From the NCBI RefSeq assembly GCF_030408775.1, contig NZ_CP047210.1, positions 1,488,001-1,552,000 of the forward strand: 64,000 bases of DNA, written 5' to 3'. Shown piece after piece: positions 17,300 through 25,879 of the stretch (position 1 is its first letter; every line of letters starts with the position of its first letter). The notes beneath the pieces are model-generated. The model had not been told where the DNA came from, did no database searches, and saw nothing but the letters and a program-made list of their open reading frames with translations. Both the position numbers and the translations under genes were made by a program. The stretch comes from Corynebacterium fournieri. Its GTDB lineage: Bacteria > Actinomycetota > Actinomycetes > Mycobacteriales > Mycobacteriaceae.

Positions 17300-19684
17300 A
17301 TGACTGCTACCACGCCAGCATTCGAGCAGACCGTCGCGGGCCACGTCCGCGCCTTCTCCGGCCGCGCGCCGGAGGATTCCACGGTGAAGAAGTTCTGGAC
17401 GGGGCTCTCCGCCGCCACCGTCGAGCAATTCGCCGACGACTGGGCAAAGACCCGCACCACCTACAAAAAGTCCCGGCGCGCCGCGTACTTCTCGGCGGAG
17501 TTCCTGGAAGGGCGGGCGCTGCTGAATAACTTGACCAACCTTGGGCTCGTCGATAAGGCGCAGGCCATTGCGAAGGACAACGGCTTCGAGCTGGCGGACG
17601 TGCTGGAAGCCGAGCATGACGCCGCCCTCGGCAACGGCGGCCTGGGGCGCCTCGCGGCGTGCTTTTTGGATTCCGCCGCCACCCAGGACTACCCGCTGAC
17701 CGGCTACGGCCTGCTGTACCGCTACGGCCTGTTCCGCCAGGAGTTCGAGGACGGCTTCCAGCGCGAGCACCCGGACGCGTGGAAGGAGTCGTTCTACCCC
17801 TTCATCATCCGCCGCGGCTCCGAGCAGCGCATCGTGCGGTTCGACGACATGCACGTGCGCGCCATCCCTTACGACATGCCGATTACCGGCTACGGCACCG
17901 ACAACGTGGGCACGTTGCGTCTGTGGGACGCCTCCCCGATCGCGGAGTTCGATTACGACGCGTTCAACTCCCAGCGCTTCGCCGACGCGATTTTGGAGCG
18001 CGAGGCCGTCCACGACATCACGCGCGTGCTCTACCCGAACGATTCGACCTACGCCGGCAAACTGCTGCGCGTGCGCCAGCAGTACTTCTTCTGCTCTGCC
18101 TCGTTGCAGGAGCTCATCGACGACTACGTCGCCGCCCACGGCGACGACCTGCGCCACTTCCACGAGTACAACTCGATCCAGCTCAACGACACCCACCCGG
18201 TCCTGGGCATCCCGGAGCTGATGCGCCTGCTCATGGACGAGCACGGCCTGGGCTGGGACGAGGCGTGGGAGGTGACCACCCACACGTTCGCCTACACCAA
18301 CCACACAGTGCTGCAAGAGGCGCTGGAGACGTGGGAGGAGTCCATCTTCAAGCAGCTGTTCTGGCGCATCTGGGAGATCGTGGAGGAGATCGACCGCCGC
18401 TACCGCCTGGACATGGAGGGCCGCGGCGTCGACGCCGAAACCGCGCACCACTACTCCCCGGTCCACGACGGGCGCGTGCACATGGCGTGGATCGCTTGCT
18501 ACGCCTCGTACTCCGTCAACGGTGTGGCGGCGCTGCACACCGACATCATCAAACGCGACACCCTCGGTTTCTGGCACGGCCTCTACCCGGAGCGCTTCAA
18601 CAACAAAACCAACGGTGTCACCCCGCGCCGCTGGCTGCGCATGTGCAACCCGCGCCTTTCGGAGCTGCTGGACCGACTCTCCGGCTCCGACGAGTGGGTC
18701 ACCGACCTGGACAAGCTCAAGGAGCTGCGCCCGCTTGCCGACGATCCGCAGGTGCTCAACGAGCTGCGCGAGATCAAGGCCGCGAACAAGCGCGACTTCG
18801 CCGAGTGGATCGCAGCCCGCCAGGGCGCCCAGATCGACCCGAACTCCATCTTCGACACCCAGATCAAGCGCCTGCACGAGTACAAGCGCCAGCTGATGAA
18901 CGCGCTGTACATCCTGGATTTGTACTTCCGCATTACGGTCGACGGCGAGCAGGACGTGCCGAAGCGCACCTTCATCTTCGGCGCGAAGGCGGCCCCCGGC
19001 TACGTCGCCGCCAAGGGCATTATCAAGCTCATCAACACCATCGCTGAGCTGGTGAACAACGACCCGGTGGCCTCGAAGTACATCCACGTGGTGTTTGTGG
19101 AGAACTACAACGTCTCCCCCGCCGAGCAGATCATCCCGGCCACGGATGTCTCCGAGCAGATCTCCACTGCCGGCAAGGAGGCATCGGGCACCTCCAACAT
19201 GAAGTTCATGATGAACGGCGCGCTGACCCTGGGCACCATGGACGGCGCGAACGTGGAGATCGTCGACGCTGTCGGCGAGGACAACGCCTACATCTTCGGC
19301 GCGCGCGAGGAGGAGCTGCCGGAGCTGAAGGCGCACTACAACCCGCGCCAGGTGGCGGAGCAGACCCCGGGGCTGATGCGCGCGCTCGACGCGCTTGTGG
19401 ACGGCACGTTGGACGACCGCGGCACCGGCGCCTTCCACGACATCCGCGCCTCCCTGCTGGAGGACAACGGCTACGGCGAGCAGGACGTCTACTATGTGTT
19501 GGGCGACTTCGCGGACTTCCGCGCAACCCGCGACCGCATGGTCGCGGACTACTACTCCGACCCGGACGGCTGGGCGCGGATGTGCTGGATCAACATCTGC
19601 GAGTCCGGACGATTCTCCTCCGACCGCACCATCCGCGACTACGCGGAAGAGGTGTGGAAGATCGCGCCCACCCCGATTAACTAA
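17300..19684 (+). CDS. glgP: Glycogen (alpha-glucan) phosphorylase
   Basis: GT35 enzyme releasing glucose-1-phosphate from glycogen or maltodextrin. The PLP-binding lysine is K635 in SNMKFMMNGAL, with the usual KEASGTSNMK and TLGTMDGANVEI flanks. N-terminal GNGGLGRLAACFLDS and GYGLLYRYGLF are family hallmarks. Its length of 794 matches bacterial GlgP/MalP. Its place a few genes from pyk resembles the C. glutamicum glgP locus; malP cannot be fully excluded. It ends one base before the convergent GNAT gene. Confidence 0.95.
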   Translation: MTATTPAFEQTVAGHVRAFSGRAPEDSTVKKFWTGLSAATVEQFADDWAKTRTTYKKSRRAAYFSAEFLEGRALLNNLTNLGLVDKAQAIAKDNGFELADVLEAEHDAALGNGGLGRLAACFLDSAATQDYPLTGYGLLYRYGLFRQEFEDGFQREHPDAWKESFYPFIIRRGSEQRIVRFDDMHVRAIPYDMPITGYGTDNVGTLRLWDASPIAEFDYDAFNSQRFADAILEREAVHDITRVLYPNDSTYAGKLLRVRQQYFFCSASLQELIDDYVAAHGDDLRHFHEYNSIQLNDTHPVLGIPELMRLLMDEHGLGWDEAWEVTTHTFAYTNHTVLQEALETWEESIFKQLFWRIWEIVEEIDRRYRLDMEGRGVDAETAHHYSPVHDGRVHMAWIACYASYSVNGVAALHTDIIKRDTLGFWHGLYPERFNNKTNGVTPRRWLRMCNPRLSELLDRLSGSDEWVTDLDKLKELRPLADDPQVLNELREIKAANKRDFAEWIAARQGAQIDPNSIFDTQIKRLHEYKRQLMNALYILDLYFRITVDGEQDVPKRTFIFGAKAAPGYVAAKGIIKLINTIAELVNNDPVASKYIHVVFVENYNVSPAEQIIPATDVSEQISTAGKEASGTSNMKFMMNGALTLGTMDGANVEIVDAVGEDNAYIFGAREEELPELKAHYNPRQVAEQTPGLMRALDALVDGTLDDRGTGAFHDIRASLLEDNGYGEQDVYYVLGDFADFRATRDRMVADYYSDPDGWARMCWINICESGRFSSDRTIRDYAEEVWKIAPTPIN

Positions 19685-20155
19685 CTAGCCGCGCACCATG
19701 CGCTTGAGGGTGATGTCGTCGCCCGCGTGGTGCGAATCTTCCCCGTCGAAGGAAAAGCCGTGCTTGCGGTAAAAGGCTTTTGCCTGGTCGTTGAAGTCCG
19801 CCACCCAGAGGAAGGCAGGCTCGCCGGGGCGGACAACCGCGTCTAAGAGCTGCACCGCCACGCCCGAACCGGCGGCCGCTTCAAGCAGGTAGAGGTTGCG
19901 CAGCTCAGTGCGCTCGCCGGGGTGTTGGGCGGGGATGCCGTATGCGATCCCCACTGCTTGTCCGTCAACCTCGGCGATGAAGACGCGCCCGTCCGGCGCT
20001 CGGAAATACTCCTCCCATTCCCGCTCGAGGGGCGCGTGATTGTCCAGCACCTCGTCGGCGATGTGGCCGCGGAAGGCTTGGGCGCGGGAGCGGTTGTGCA
20101 CGTCGGCGACTGTGGCAGCATCGCTTGGCTGCGCTGGCCGGATGGTGGCGTCCAT
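19685..20155 (-). CDS. GNAT-family N-acetyltransferase
   Basis: 156-residue acetyl-CoA-dependent acyltransferase with the GNAT order: IRPAQPSDAATVADV start, VFIAEVDGQAVGIAYG, then the acetyl-CoA-binding beta-alpha region LRNLYLLEAAAGSGVAVQLLDAVV and a C-terminal AKAFYRKHGF element. The Q/R-x-x-G-x-G/A loop is loosely conserved as AAAGSGVA. The substrate is unknown. Start region is shared with pabAB on the other strand. Confidence 0.88.
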   Translation of the reverse strand: MDATIRPAQPSDAATVADVHNRSRAQAFRGHIADEVLDNHAPLEREWEEYFRAPDGRVFIAEVDGQAVGIAYGIPAQHPGERTELRNLYLLEAAAGSGVAVQLLDAVVRPGEPAFLWVADFNDQAKAFYRKHGFSFDGEDSHHAGDDITLKRMVRG

Positions 20156-20163
20156 GCGCCACC

Positions 20164-20169
20164 ACGCTA
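20164..20169 (-). promoter_or_regulatory. Candidate leaderless -10 of the GNAT gene (TAGCGT)
   Basis: Hexamer ends 8 nt before ATG 20155; it abuts a TACGAT hexamer (20170-20175) that may serve pabAB on the plus strand. Confidence 0.35.
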
Positions 20170-20185
20170 TACGATTTTCGGCACA

Positions 20186-22039
20186 ATGATTCTGCTCGTT
20201 GACAATTACGACTCATATACATTCAACCTCGCCCACCTCATTGCCGAAGCGAGCGGACGCGAACCGCTTGTCGTGCCCGCGGGCGAGGCCGCTGATCTTC
20301 CCCGGCGCGTGCGCGCAGGCGAGTTCAGCCACGTCGTCATCTCCCCCGGACCCGGCACACCCGAGCGCGAGGAGGACTTCGGCGCCTCACGCCGCGTGAT
20401 TGAAGCGGCGGCGGAAGCGGACGTCCCACTGCTCGGGGTGTGTCTGGGCCACCAGGGACTCGCCATGCTCGCCGGTGCAACCGTCGCCCGCGCGCCCGAG
20501 CCGCGCCACGGCTTCATCTCCACCGTGACCCATTCCGGCGAGGGCATCTTCGCCGGCATCCCGCAGGATTTTGAGGTGGTGCGCTACCACTCCCTGCACG
20601 TCGGCTGTGATGTTGAGGAGGCCCCCGGCATCACCGTCCACGCGCGCAGCGAAGATGGCGTGGTCCAGGCGCTCAAGGTCGACGGGCGGGAGCACTGGGG
20701 CGTGCAATTCCACCCTGAATCCGTGCTTACCCAGCACGGAGCGGCGCTGATGCGCAACTTCATTGGCGGCTGGCGTCTTATCCACCGGGAGGTGCCAGGT
20801 GCGCTGGACTGCCAGCGGGTCTTCAACGCCATCCGCGAAGATGGCCGCGACGCGTTCTTCCTCGACTCCTCCGACGCGCGCGGCCGTTTTTCCATCCTTG
20901 GCGACACCGCGGGCCCGCTGTCACGCTCCATTTGCTATTCGCTTGACGACGGCGACATTCTGCACACCCTCAACGAGGAGCTATCCACCCCCATCCACGG
21001 CGCGCCGGACCTGCCGTTTACCGGCGGGTGGATCGGCTACCTCGGCTACGAGTGTGCGCAGCTGACGCTCCCGATCACGCTCACACACACCTCGCCGTAC
21101 CCGGACGCCTACTTTGTCCGCCCGCAGTCCTTCATCGTCTACGACCACGACGCTGAATCCGCGCACCTGTGCGCTTTGGCCGGCGAGGGTTCGGAGGAGC
21201 TCCTCGACCGGCTCGAGCGGATGCTTGAGGGCGCAAACGGTGCCGAAGGTGCGTCGAGAAGCAAAGGCTCCTGGAGCAACCCCGACTACCTGGGCAGCAT
21301 CGACAAGGCGCAGGAACTGCTGCGCGCGGGTGAGAGCTACGAGGTGTGTTTGACCGACACCTACACCGCCGAGGCGACCGGCGAGCTGTACGAACCGCTG
21401 CGCGAGCACAACCCCGCGCCGTACGCCGCGCACCTTGTCTTCGACGGCGTGGAGGTCGCCAGCGCCTCACCCGAGCGCTTCCTCACCGTGCGCGACCGCG
21501 AGGTGGAGGCCAAGCCGATCAAGGGCACCATCGCCGCAAACGAGGATCCGGAGCTGCTTCGCGACGACAAAACCCGCGCCGAGAACCTCATGATTGTGGA
21601 CCTGCTGCGCAACGACCTCTCCCGCGTCTGCGACCCCGGCACCGTGCGCGTGCCCGGGCTGATGCAGGTGGAGTCGTACGCGACGGTGCACCAGTTGGTC
21701 TCCACCATCACCGGTCGCCTGCGCGAGGGGCTCACCGCCGTCGACGCCGTGCGCGCGACGTTTCCGCCCGGCTCTATGACCGGCGCGCCGAAACTGCGCA
21801 CCTGTGAGATCATCGACAGGCTGGAAACCTCCCCGCGCGGCGTCTACTCCGGCGCACTGGGGCACTTCGGCTTCGATGGTCAGGCCGATCTATCGGTGGT
21901 CATCCGCACCGCTGTGCGAGCCGGCGACACAGTCACCGTCGGCGCTGGCGGCGCGGTCGTGCTCGCCTCCGACGCACACGCTGAGCTCGCCGAGCGCAAC
22001 CTCAAAGCCCAGTCGGTGCTGGGAGCATGGGATGTGTAG
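20186..22039 (+). CDS. pabAB: Aminodeoxychorismate synthase, fused PabA-PabB
   Basis: Makes 4-amino-4-deoxychorismate from chorismate and glutamine for folate. Residues 1-190 are a class I glutamine amidotransferase with the complete triad (C86 in GVCLGHQG, H176 and E178 in FHPES). Residues 205-617 are the chorismate-binding component, with KPIKGTIAA, DLLRNDLSRVC, GSMTGAPK and YSGALGHF. KPIKGT is the PabB-type lysine motif, which favours aminodeoxychorismate over anthranilate synthase. ATG 20186 begins the MILLVDNYDS motif. It overlaps pabC by 8 nt. Confidence 0.94.
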   Translation: MILLVDNYDSYTFNLAHLIAEASGREPLVVPAGEAADLPRRVRAGEFSHVVISPGPGTPEREEDFGASRRVIEAAAEADVPLLGVCLGHQGLAMLAGATVARAPEPRHGFISTVTHSGEGIFAGIPQDFEVVRYHSLHVGCDVEEAPGITVHARSEDGVVQALKVDGREHWGVQFHPESVLTQHGAALMRNFIGGWRLIHREVPGALDCQRVFNAIREDGRDAFFLDSSDARGRFSILGDTAGPLSRSICYSLDDGDILHTLNEELSTPIHGAPDLPFTGGWIGYLGYECAQLTLPITLTHTSPYPDAYFVRPQSFIVYDHDAESAHLCALAGEGSEELLDRLERMLEGANGAEGASRSKGSWSNPDYLGSIDKAQELLRAGESYEVCLTDTYTAEATGELYEPLREHNPAPYAAHLVFDGVEVASASPERFLTVRDREVEAKPIKGTIAANEDPELLRDDKTRAENLMIVDLLRNDLSRVCDPGTVRVPGLMQVESYATVHQLVSTITGRLREGLTAVDAVRATFPPGSMTGAPKLRTCEIIDRLETSPRGVYSGALGHFGFDGQADLSVVIRTAVRAGDTVTVGAGGAVVLASDAHAELAERNLKAQSVLGAWDV

Positions 22040-22793
22040 GTACGTCTGGCGCGGTGCGCTCAAGGAGTCCGCTGCCTCTGACGGCCCCCTCGACAGCCCC
22101 CTCGATGTGGCCGACTCCTGGCGTCACTCCAACGGCCGCACCAACGGCCTCGACCTGCACCTCCAGCGGTTTTCTCGTGCGGCGGGCGGGTTGCCCGAAG
22201 GATTCGTCGATAAGCTAATGCCTCTCCTGCGAGAGGGCGAGCTGTTCCCCCGCATCGCGCTGTTGCAGGGGCTCTTGCTTCTCGACGTCCGCCCCGCCCC
22301 TCCCGCACGCCCCACCACCTCGCTGACCTATGCCCCTGCCCCGGACCCGCGCACCCGTCCTGAGGTGAAGGGGCCCGACTTCGCCGCGTTTCGCGCATAC
22401 CGTTCGCGGTACCAGGTGGCGGGCACGGACGACACGGTGATCATCGATAAGCATGGCGCGATGCTGGAGACCACCACCGGCGCGCTGGTGATGTGGGACG
22501 GCGACACCCTGTGTCTGCCCGACGGGGTGTGGCTGCCGAGCGTGACATTGCACCAGGTTCTTGCGCGGTCTGAGCGGCTAGGCATTCGCGTGGAGCGGCG
22601 TCGGCTCACACCCGAACTCGCCACCGAGCACCCCCTGTGGTTCCTCAACTCCCTGCACGGCATCAGCCCGGTGCGCGAGCTGCACACAGGCGACGCCGTG
22701 ATCATTCCCCCGGCACACCCCTGTTCCGACGAATGGCGCGACTGGTGGTGGGGCGGCTTCTCACACGAGTTTGAACACATCACGGAGAACTGA
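22032..22793 (+). CDS. pabC: Aminodeoxychorismate lyase (class IV aminotransferase family)
   Basis: 253-residue PLP enzyme expected to split aminodeoxychorismate into p-aminobenzoate and pyruvate. ATG lies inside the end of pabAB (ATGTGTAG), a strong coupling signal. The PLP lysine is probably in PEVKGPDF, aligned with the LKHLNR motif of E. coli PabC; DKHGAMLETTTGALVMW corresponds to the ...G.v.E....NlF segment. Sequence is divergent from E. coli, so the function rests largely on context. Confidence 0.85.
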   Translation: MCRYVWRGALKESAASDGPLDSPLDVADSWRHSNGRTNGLDLHLQRFSRAAGGLPEGFVDKLMPLLREGELFPRIALLQGLLLLDVRPAPPARPTTSLTYAPAPDPRTRPEVKGPDFAAFRAYRSRYQVAGTDDTVIIDKHGAMLETTTGALVMWDGDTLCLPDGVWLPSVTLHQVLARSERLGIRVERRRLTPELATEHPLWFLNSLHGISPVRELHTGDAVIIPPAHPCSDEWRDWWWGGFSHEFEHITEN

Positions 22794-22827
22794 CAGCTCA
22801 CTATCAGTCACACTCTCGCGATTTGTG

Positions 22828-22833
22828 TATTTT
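22828..22833 (+). promoter_or_regulatory. Candidate leaderless -10 of the SUFU-domain gene (TATTTT)
   Basis: Hexamer ends 7 nt before ATG 22841; no ribosome site is visible. It would drive the whole four-gene cluster. Confidence 0.5.
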
Positions 22834-22840
22834 CGGTCAC

Positions 22841-23479
22841 ATGACCAACGCGCAGACCCCACAGGACATTGTCGACTACCGCCTTGCCCCACTGTTGGGT
22901 GAAGAATACTCGGTATTCCACGAGCTCATCTCGGACGAGCTGCACATCGACGTATATTGCTGGGCCCCCACCGAGCAGCGTCAATTCTGGACGCTGTGCA
23001 CCTCGGGGATGAACGAGTACCGGATGCAGATGCCACCCGGAAAGGAAGAGTTCAACCGCACAGAGCTGGTGATGACGCTTCCGGACGATTGGCCGCTTGC
23101 AGAGATCGGTTCTCAAAACGGCCCCGAAGGTGACGCGATCAGCTGGCCAGTAACCCTGCTCAAGTCCACCGCTCGCCTGCCCAAAGACATGGAGACATGG
23201 CTGTCCTACGGAACCTCGAGCCAGGCGGGGCTCGACCCGAGCGAGACCTATCCGGGCAGCGAATTCTCCGGCTTCATCATCGGCGGTGCACTGACGGTTG
23301 ATGCAGAAGGAGATTTTCTGCGCACCCCCGTGGGCGACGAAGCCGTCCACTTCTTCGGCGTCTACCCCCTCTACGCCGACGAGCTGCAGGCATACCTCGC
23401 CGGTGACGACATTTTGAGCAAGCTCCACGAACTCGGTGTCGCCGAAGGTGTCTACCCAGGACGCCCATCCGTTGCTTAA
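22841..23479 (+). CDS. SUFU (suppressor of fused)-domain protein, possible immunity protein
   Basis: 212-residue cytoplasmic protein resembling bacterial SUFU-domain proteins: an N-terminal YSVFHELISDELHIDVYCW element, TSGMNEYRM, a TELVMTLPDDW strand, DAISWPVTLLKSTARLPKDMETW, and a C-terminal VHFFGVYPLYADEL segment. In bacteria this domain often occurs as an immunity protein of polymorphic toxin systems. It is the first gene of a four-gene unit and no toxin is adjacent. ATG 22841 is preferred over an upstream GTG on leaderless-promoter grounds. Confidence 0.75.
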   Translation: MTNAQTPQDIVDYRLAPLLGEEYSVFHELISDELHIDVYCWAPTEQRQFWTLCTSGMNEYRMQMPPGKEEFNRTELVMTLPDDWPLAEIGSQNGPEGDAISWPVTLLKSTARLPKDMETWLSYGTSSQAGLDPSETYPGSEFSGFIIGGALTVDAEGDFLRTPVGDEAVHFFGVYPLYADELQAYLAGDDILSKLHELGVAEGVYPGRPSVA

Positions 23480-23502
23480 CTCAGGAAGTCAAGGAGAACA
23501 CG

Positions 23503-24009
23503 GTGCTTTGCCACAAAATTGAGCACACGATCGGCACGGTGGACTTTGTATTCGACCCATCGATCTCCATGTTGGATATGGAAGAAGCCCAGCATTTCAG
23601 CATGATCGACGGCCAGCATTTCGACGTGTTGGAAAGCTGTTACGCCTCGGACGGATCCCCCTACCCGCGTTACGGCATTACCGAATCCATCGGCATGCTT
23701 ATCGCTCCAGCCGATGCAGCCCCCGCTATCCGAGACGCTCTCAACCAGCAGGGTGCCCGCATCGCCGAGTGCACGCTGACGAGCCAGTTCGGCGACTACG
23801 TCGGCTTCCGCGCATTCAACCTCTTCGAGGACACACCCCATACTCCGGTGTTCCGAATCCGAACCTCACCCGACAACCCCGACCTGTGGATGGACCAGTA
23901 CTACACCGCCGAATTTGCAGAATGGCTCAAAGCAAACTTCGACACCCGTGGTACCCGCATTCGGCTGGTTGACAAAGACCCCTACTTCTACCGACCCGAC
24001 AAAAAATAG
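23503..24009 (+). CDS. Unrecognised protein in immunity-like cluster, 168 residues
   Basis: Soluble acidic protein with no signal peptide. GTG 23503 is preceded by AGGAG at 6 nt. The order is a His/Asp-rich N-terminus (VDFVFDPSISMLDM), a LIAPADAAPAIRDAL helix, and a C-terminus with PVFRIRTSP, WMDQYYTAEFAEWLKANF. The last part faintly recalls the end of DUF1629/Imm11 proteins, but this is a weak impression. Gaps of 23 nt to the SUFU gene and 10 nt to the next suggest one transcript. It is visibly more A-rich than the flanking metabolic genes. Confidence 0.65.
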   Translation: MLCHKIEHTIGTVDFVFDPSISMLDMEEAQHFSMIDGQHFDVLESCYASDGSPYPRYGITESIGMLIAPADAAPAIRDALNQQGARIAECTLTSQFGDYVGFRAFNLFEDTPHTPVFRIRTSPDNPDLWMDQYYTAEFAEWLKANFDTRGTRIRLVDKDPYFYRPDKK

Positions 24010-24019
24010 GAGTGCTGCC

Positions 24020-24655
24020 ATGTCCTCGCCGACAATCAACCTCGACCAGTACCTCGCCGACACCGAACCCGCCCCAATGCCCGACCTGGCGTGGGAGGAA
24101 GCCAAGGCGATCTTTGCCGAGTCCAACGACCCAGAAACGCACGTTGCTGTCATTGCCCCACTCGCGCGCAATTTCAGCACCTCCCGCAGCATCCCCGGCA
24201 AGGAAGTCTTAGACCTGCTCGCCGACTCCCCTGTCGCTCTCTGGGCGGTGATGATGCTTCAGGTCTACGAGGCAGCGCAGTATTCTCCGCTGGATCTGCA
24301 CCGGTTCGTCGAGGCGGCGGAAGCGCCGTCGCAAAGCGATGAACTTCTTGCCATGCACCACTGGGCCACCGCGATGCTGCACAACGAAGCACCACTCGAT
24401 GACCCGAATACGGCGCTCGCAGGTTGTCGCGCCTTTTTGGAGGTAAGCGACGGGCACAATTGGGTACGCCCCGACGTTGAGATTGCCGGCATCGTGCTCG
24501 AGGCCGCAGTTGAATATCCGGATGGGCCGATCGGACCAGTCGGCACCGAAATCATGAGGCAGTGGGAGGAACGTCTCACCACCGCGATCGAGGCGGTCGA
24601 CCCGGACTTCGCCTACACCGAAAACCAGCTGCTGAGCATCTGGAAAGACAACTAG
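24020..24655 (+). CDS. Unrecognised helical protein in immunity-like cluster, 211 residues
   Basis: Predicted almost entirely alpha-helical, acidic and soluble. It reads as repeated helix pairs (VALWAVMMLQVYEAA, LDLHRFVEAAE, LLAMHHWATAMLH, EIAGIVLEAAVE). No catalytic motif, signal peptide or membrane segment is visible and I do not recognise a family. ATG 24020 has AGGAG at 7 nt. Position in the cluster suggests an immunity or accessory role, by association only. Confidence 0.65.
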   Translation: MSSPTINLDQYLADTEPAPMPDLAWEEAKAIFAESNDPETHVAVIAPLARNFSTSRSIPGKEVLDLLADSPVALWAVMMLQVYEAAQYSPLDLHRFVEAAEAPSQSDELLAMHHWATAMLHNEAPLDDPNTALAGCRAFLEVSDGHNWVRPDVEIAGIVLEAAVEYPDGPIGPVGTEIMRQWEERLTTAIEAVDPDFAYTENQLLSIWKDN

Positions 24656-24666
24656 GGACTTCCCCG

Positions 24667-25662
24667 ATGACGTACTTCATGCGATTTGATGAGTCGATGA
24701 AGGCGATCCGCCCGTCCGACAACACGCGTCTGCGCATGCCGACGGATACCGGAGACGTTGAAGTCCACGTCTACGAAGCAAAACACCGAAGCGGCGGCGC
24801 CTCGTTGGTCGGCGTCCCCCGCACGGCTGAAAACCTGGCGGTGCTCGGTCTTCCCGCCAACACCGGGAAGCAGTCACCATGGATCATTCCACCATTCCCA
24901 CTGCTGAAGAGCGCCTTCCGTAAAGGCGGACCCTTCATCCGCGACGGAAAGATAGAACACATCCCAGACGGATTCGACCCCCAGAAGGTCGTCGTAGGCG
25001 GAGAGCAGTACCGCCCGGGACCGCCAGCGTACATTCCATACGAATTGAAGGATGACATCCCTCTCAACGTCGAAAGCGTCGACCCCACAGACTGGGACAT
25101 CGAGATGTGGGTCGGAGGGTCAGCAACTCGCGCCGCCACCGAAGAAGAACGCTCCTACCAGCTCATCCCCTGGACGTATTATCCGCTCGGGTTCCTGGAT
25201 CTGTGGCTCGAGCAGTACCGCTGCTACCACCTCGACCAAGACATCCCAGCAGAGCTAAGCCCACCAGACGAGGACATCGACCACGACGCCGAAGAATCGG
25301 AAACGCCGACCGGGCTAAAAATGCGCAAGGTAGAACTCGACGCCTCGACAGGTGAACTCGAAGGCCAACACACCGTCTACATCCAAGTGCTCGTCGATAC
25401 AGAACTCGACCATGCGATCACCGCCACCGGACACGAAGCAAACGGCTACTTCCTCGAAGGACTGGCGTGCTACCTCCAATCAGCCGACCGCATTGATCCC
25501 AGCCTCCAACTCGACCCAGAAGGCGAAGGCATCGGCATCTACGGCAACCCCGCACACGTCGAGAAAGCCCAGACTGCTTTCAGGAGAATCGCTGAAACTC
25601 CGTCGAAGATCGCAGGGCTGGTCGAGCAAGCCGAAGCAGCAGGCATCGAATTCGACGACTAG
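24667..25662 (+). CDS. Two-part protein with Imm51-like C-terminal domain
   Basis: 331 residues. Residues 1-205 are unrecognised, Pro/Gly-rich in the middle (PPFPLLKSAFRKGGP; GEQYRPGPPAYIPY) with a short aromatic stretch (IPWTYYPLGFLDLWLEQY). An acidic linker (about 200-220) leads to a C-terminal domain (about 230-331) with GHEANGYFLEGLACYLQS and SLQLDPEGEGIGIYG, which resembles Imm51-family immunity domains. Last gene of the cluster, 11 nt after the preceding one; weak ribosome site. The Imm51 call is from memory of the family pattern. Confidence 0.6.
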   Translation: MTYFMRFDESMKAIRPSDNTRLRMPTDTGDVEVHVYEAKHRSGGASLVGVPRTAENLAVLGLPANTGKQSPWIIPPFPLLKSAFRKGGPFIRDGKIEHIPDGFDPQKVVVGGEQYRPGPPAYIPYELKDDIPLNVESVDPTDWDIEMWVGGSATRAATEEERSYQLIPWTYYPLGFLDLWLEQYRCYHLDQDIPAELSPPDEDIDHDAEESETPTGLKMRKVELDASTGELEGQHTVYIQVLVDTELDHAITATGHEANGYFLEGLACYLQSADRIDPSLQLDPEGEGIGIYGNPAHVEKAQTAFRRIAETPSKIAGLVEQAEAAGIEFDD

Positions 25663-25705
25663 TTACCGGTGCGTCAGACCATCCAGTTCGCGTGGCGTCC
25701 GCCAC

Positions 25706-25863
25706 ACTATGCAGCTGCATAGTGAGCTCCCCGTTCACGCGACTATGCCGCCGCATAGTAAATCGAGCCCGCCAGACTATGCCACTGCATAGTGATTCGC
25801 ACTCGGGAAAAACTATGCCACTGCATAGAGAATCAAGCCCTCCCGACTATGCCGCTGCATAGT
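25706..25863. repeat. Array of five 18-bp palindromes
   Basis: Five copies of ACTATGC-N4-GCATAGT at 25706, 25742, 25776, 25812 and 25846; the fourth ends in A instead of T. Centres vary (AGCT, CGCC, CACT, CACT, CGCT) while the 7-bp arms are conserved. Spacing alternates 36, 34, 36, 34 bp, with spacers of 18, 16, 18 and 16 nt; the two 16-nt spacers resemble each other. It lies between the convergent ends of the immunity-like cluster and the UvrA-like gene, so it is not an obvious promoter region. No T tract follows. A hairpin array in the transcript or a multi-site protein-binding DNA element are both possible. Confidence 0.9.
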
Positions 25864-25879
25864 CCCCACCAACACCGAT

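Noticed and set aside
19922-20185. N-terminal extension of pabAB
   Set aside because: It lies antisense over the GNAT gene, while MILLVDNYDS at 20186 is the family N-terminus.
22841-25662. Toxin gene in the cluster
   Set aside because: No secretion signal, RHS/WXG or nuclease motif was seen in any of the four products.
25706-25863. CRISPR-like array
   Set aside because: Repeats are 18-bp palindromes, spacers only 16-18 nt and partly similar to each other, and no cas genes are nearby.
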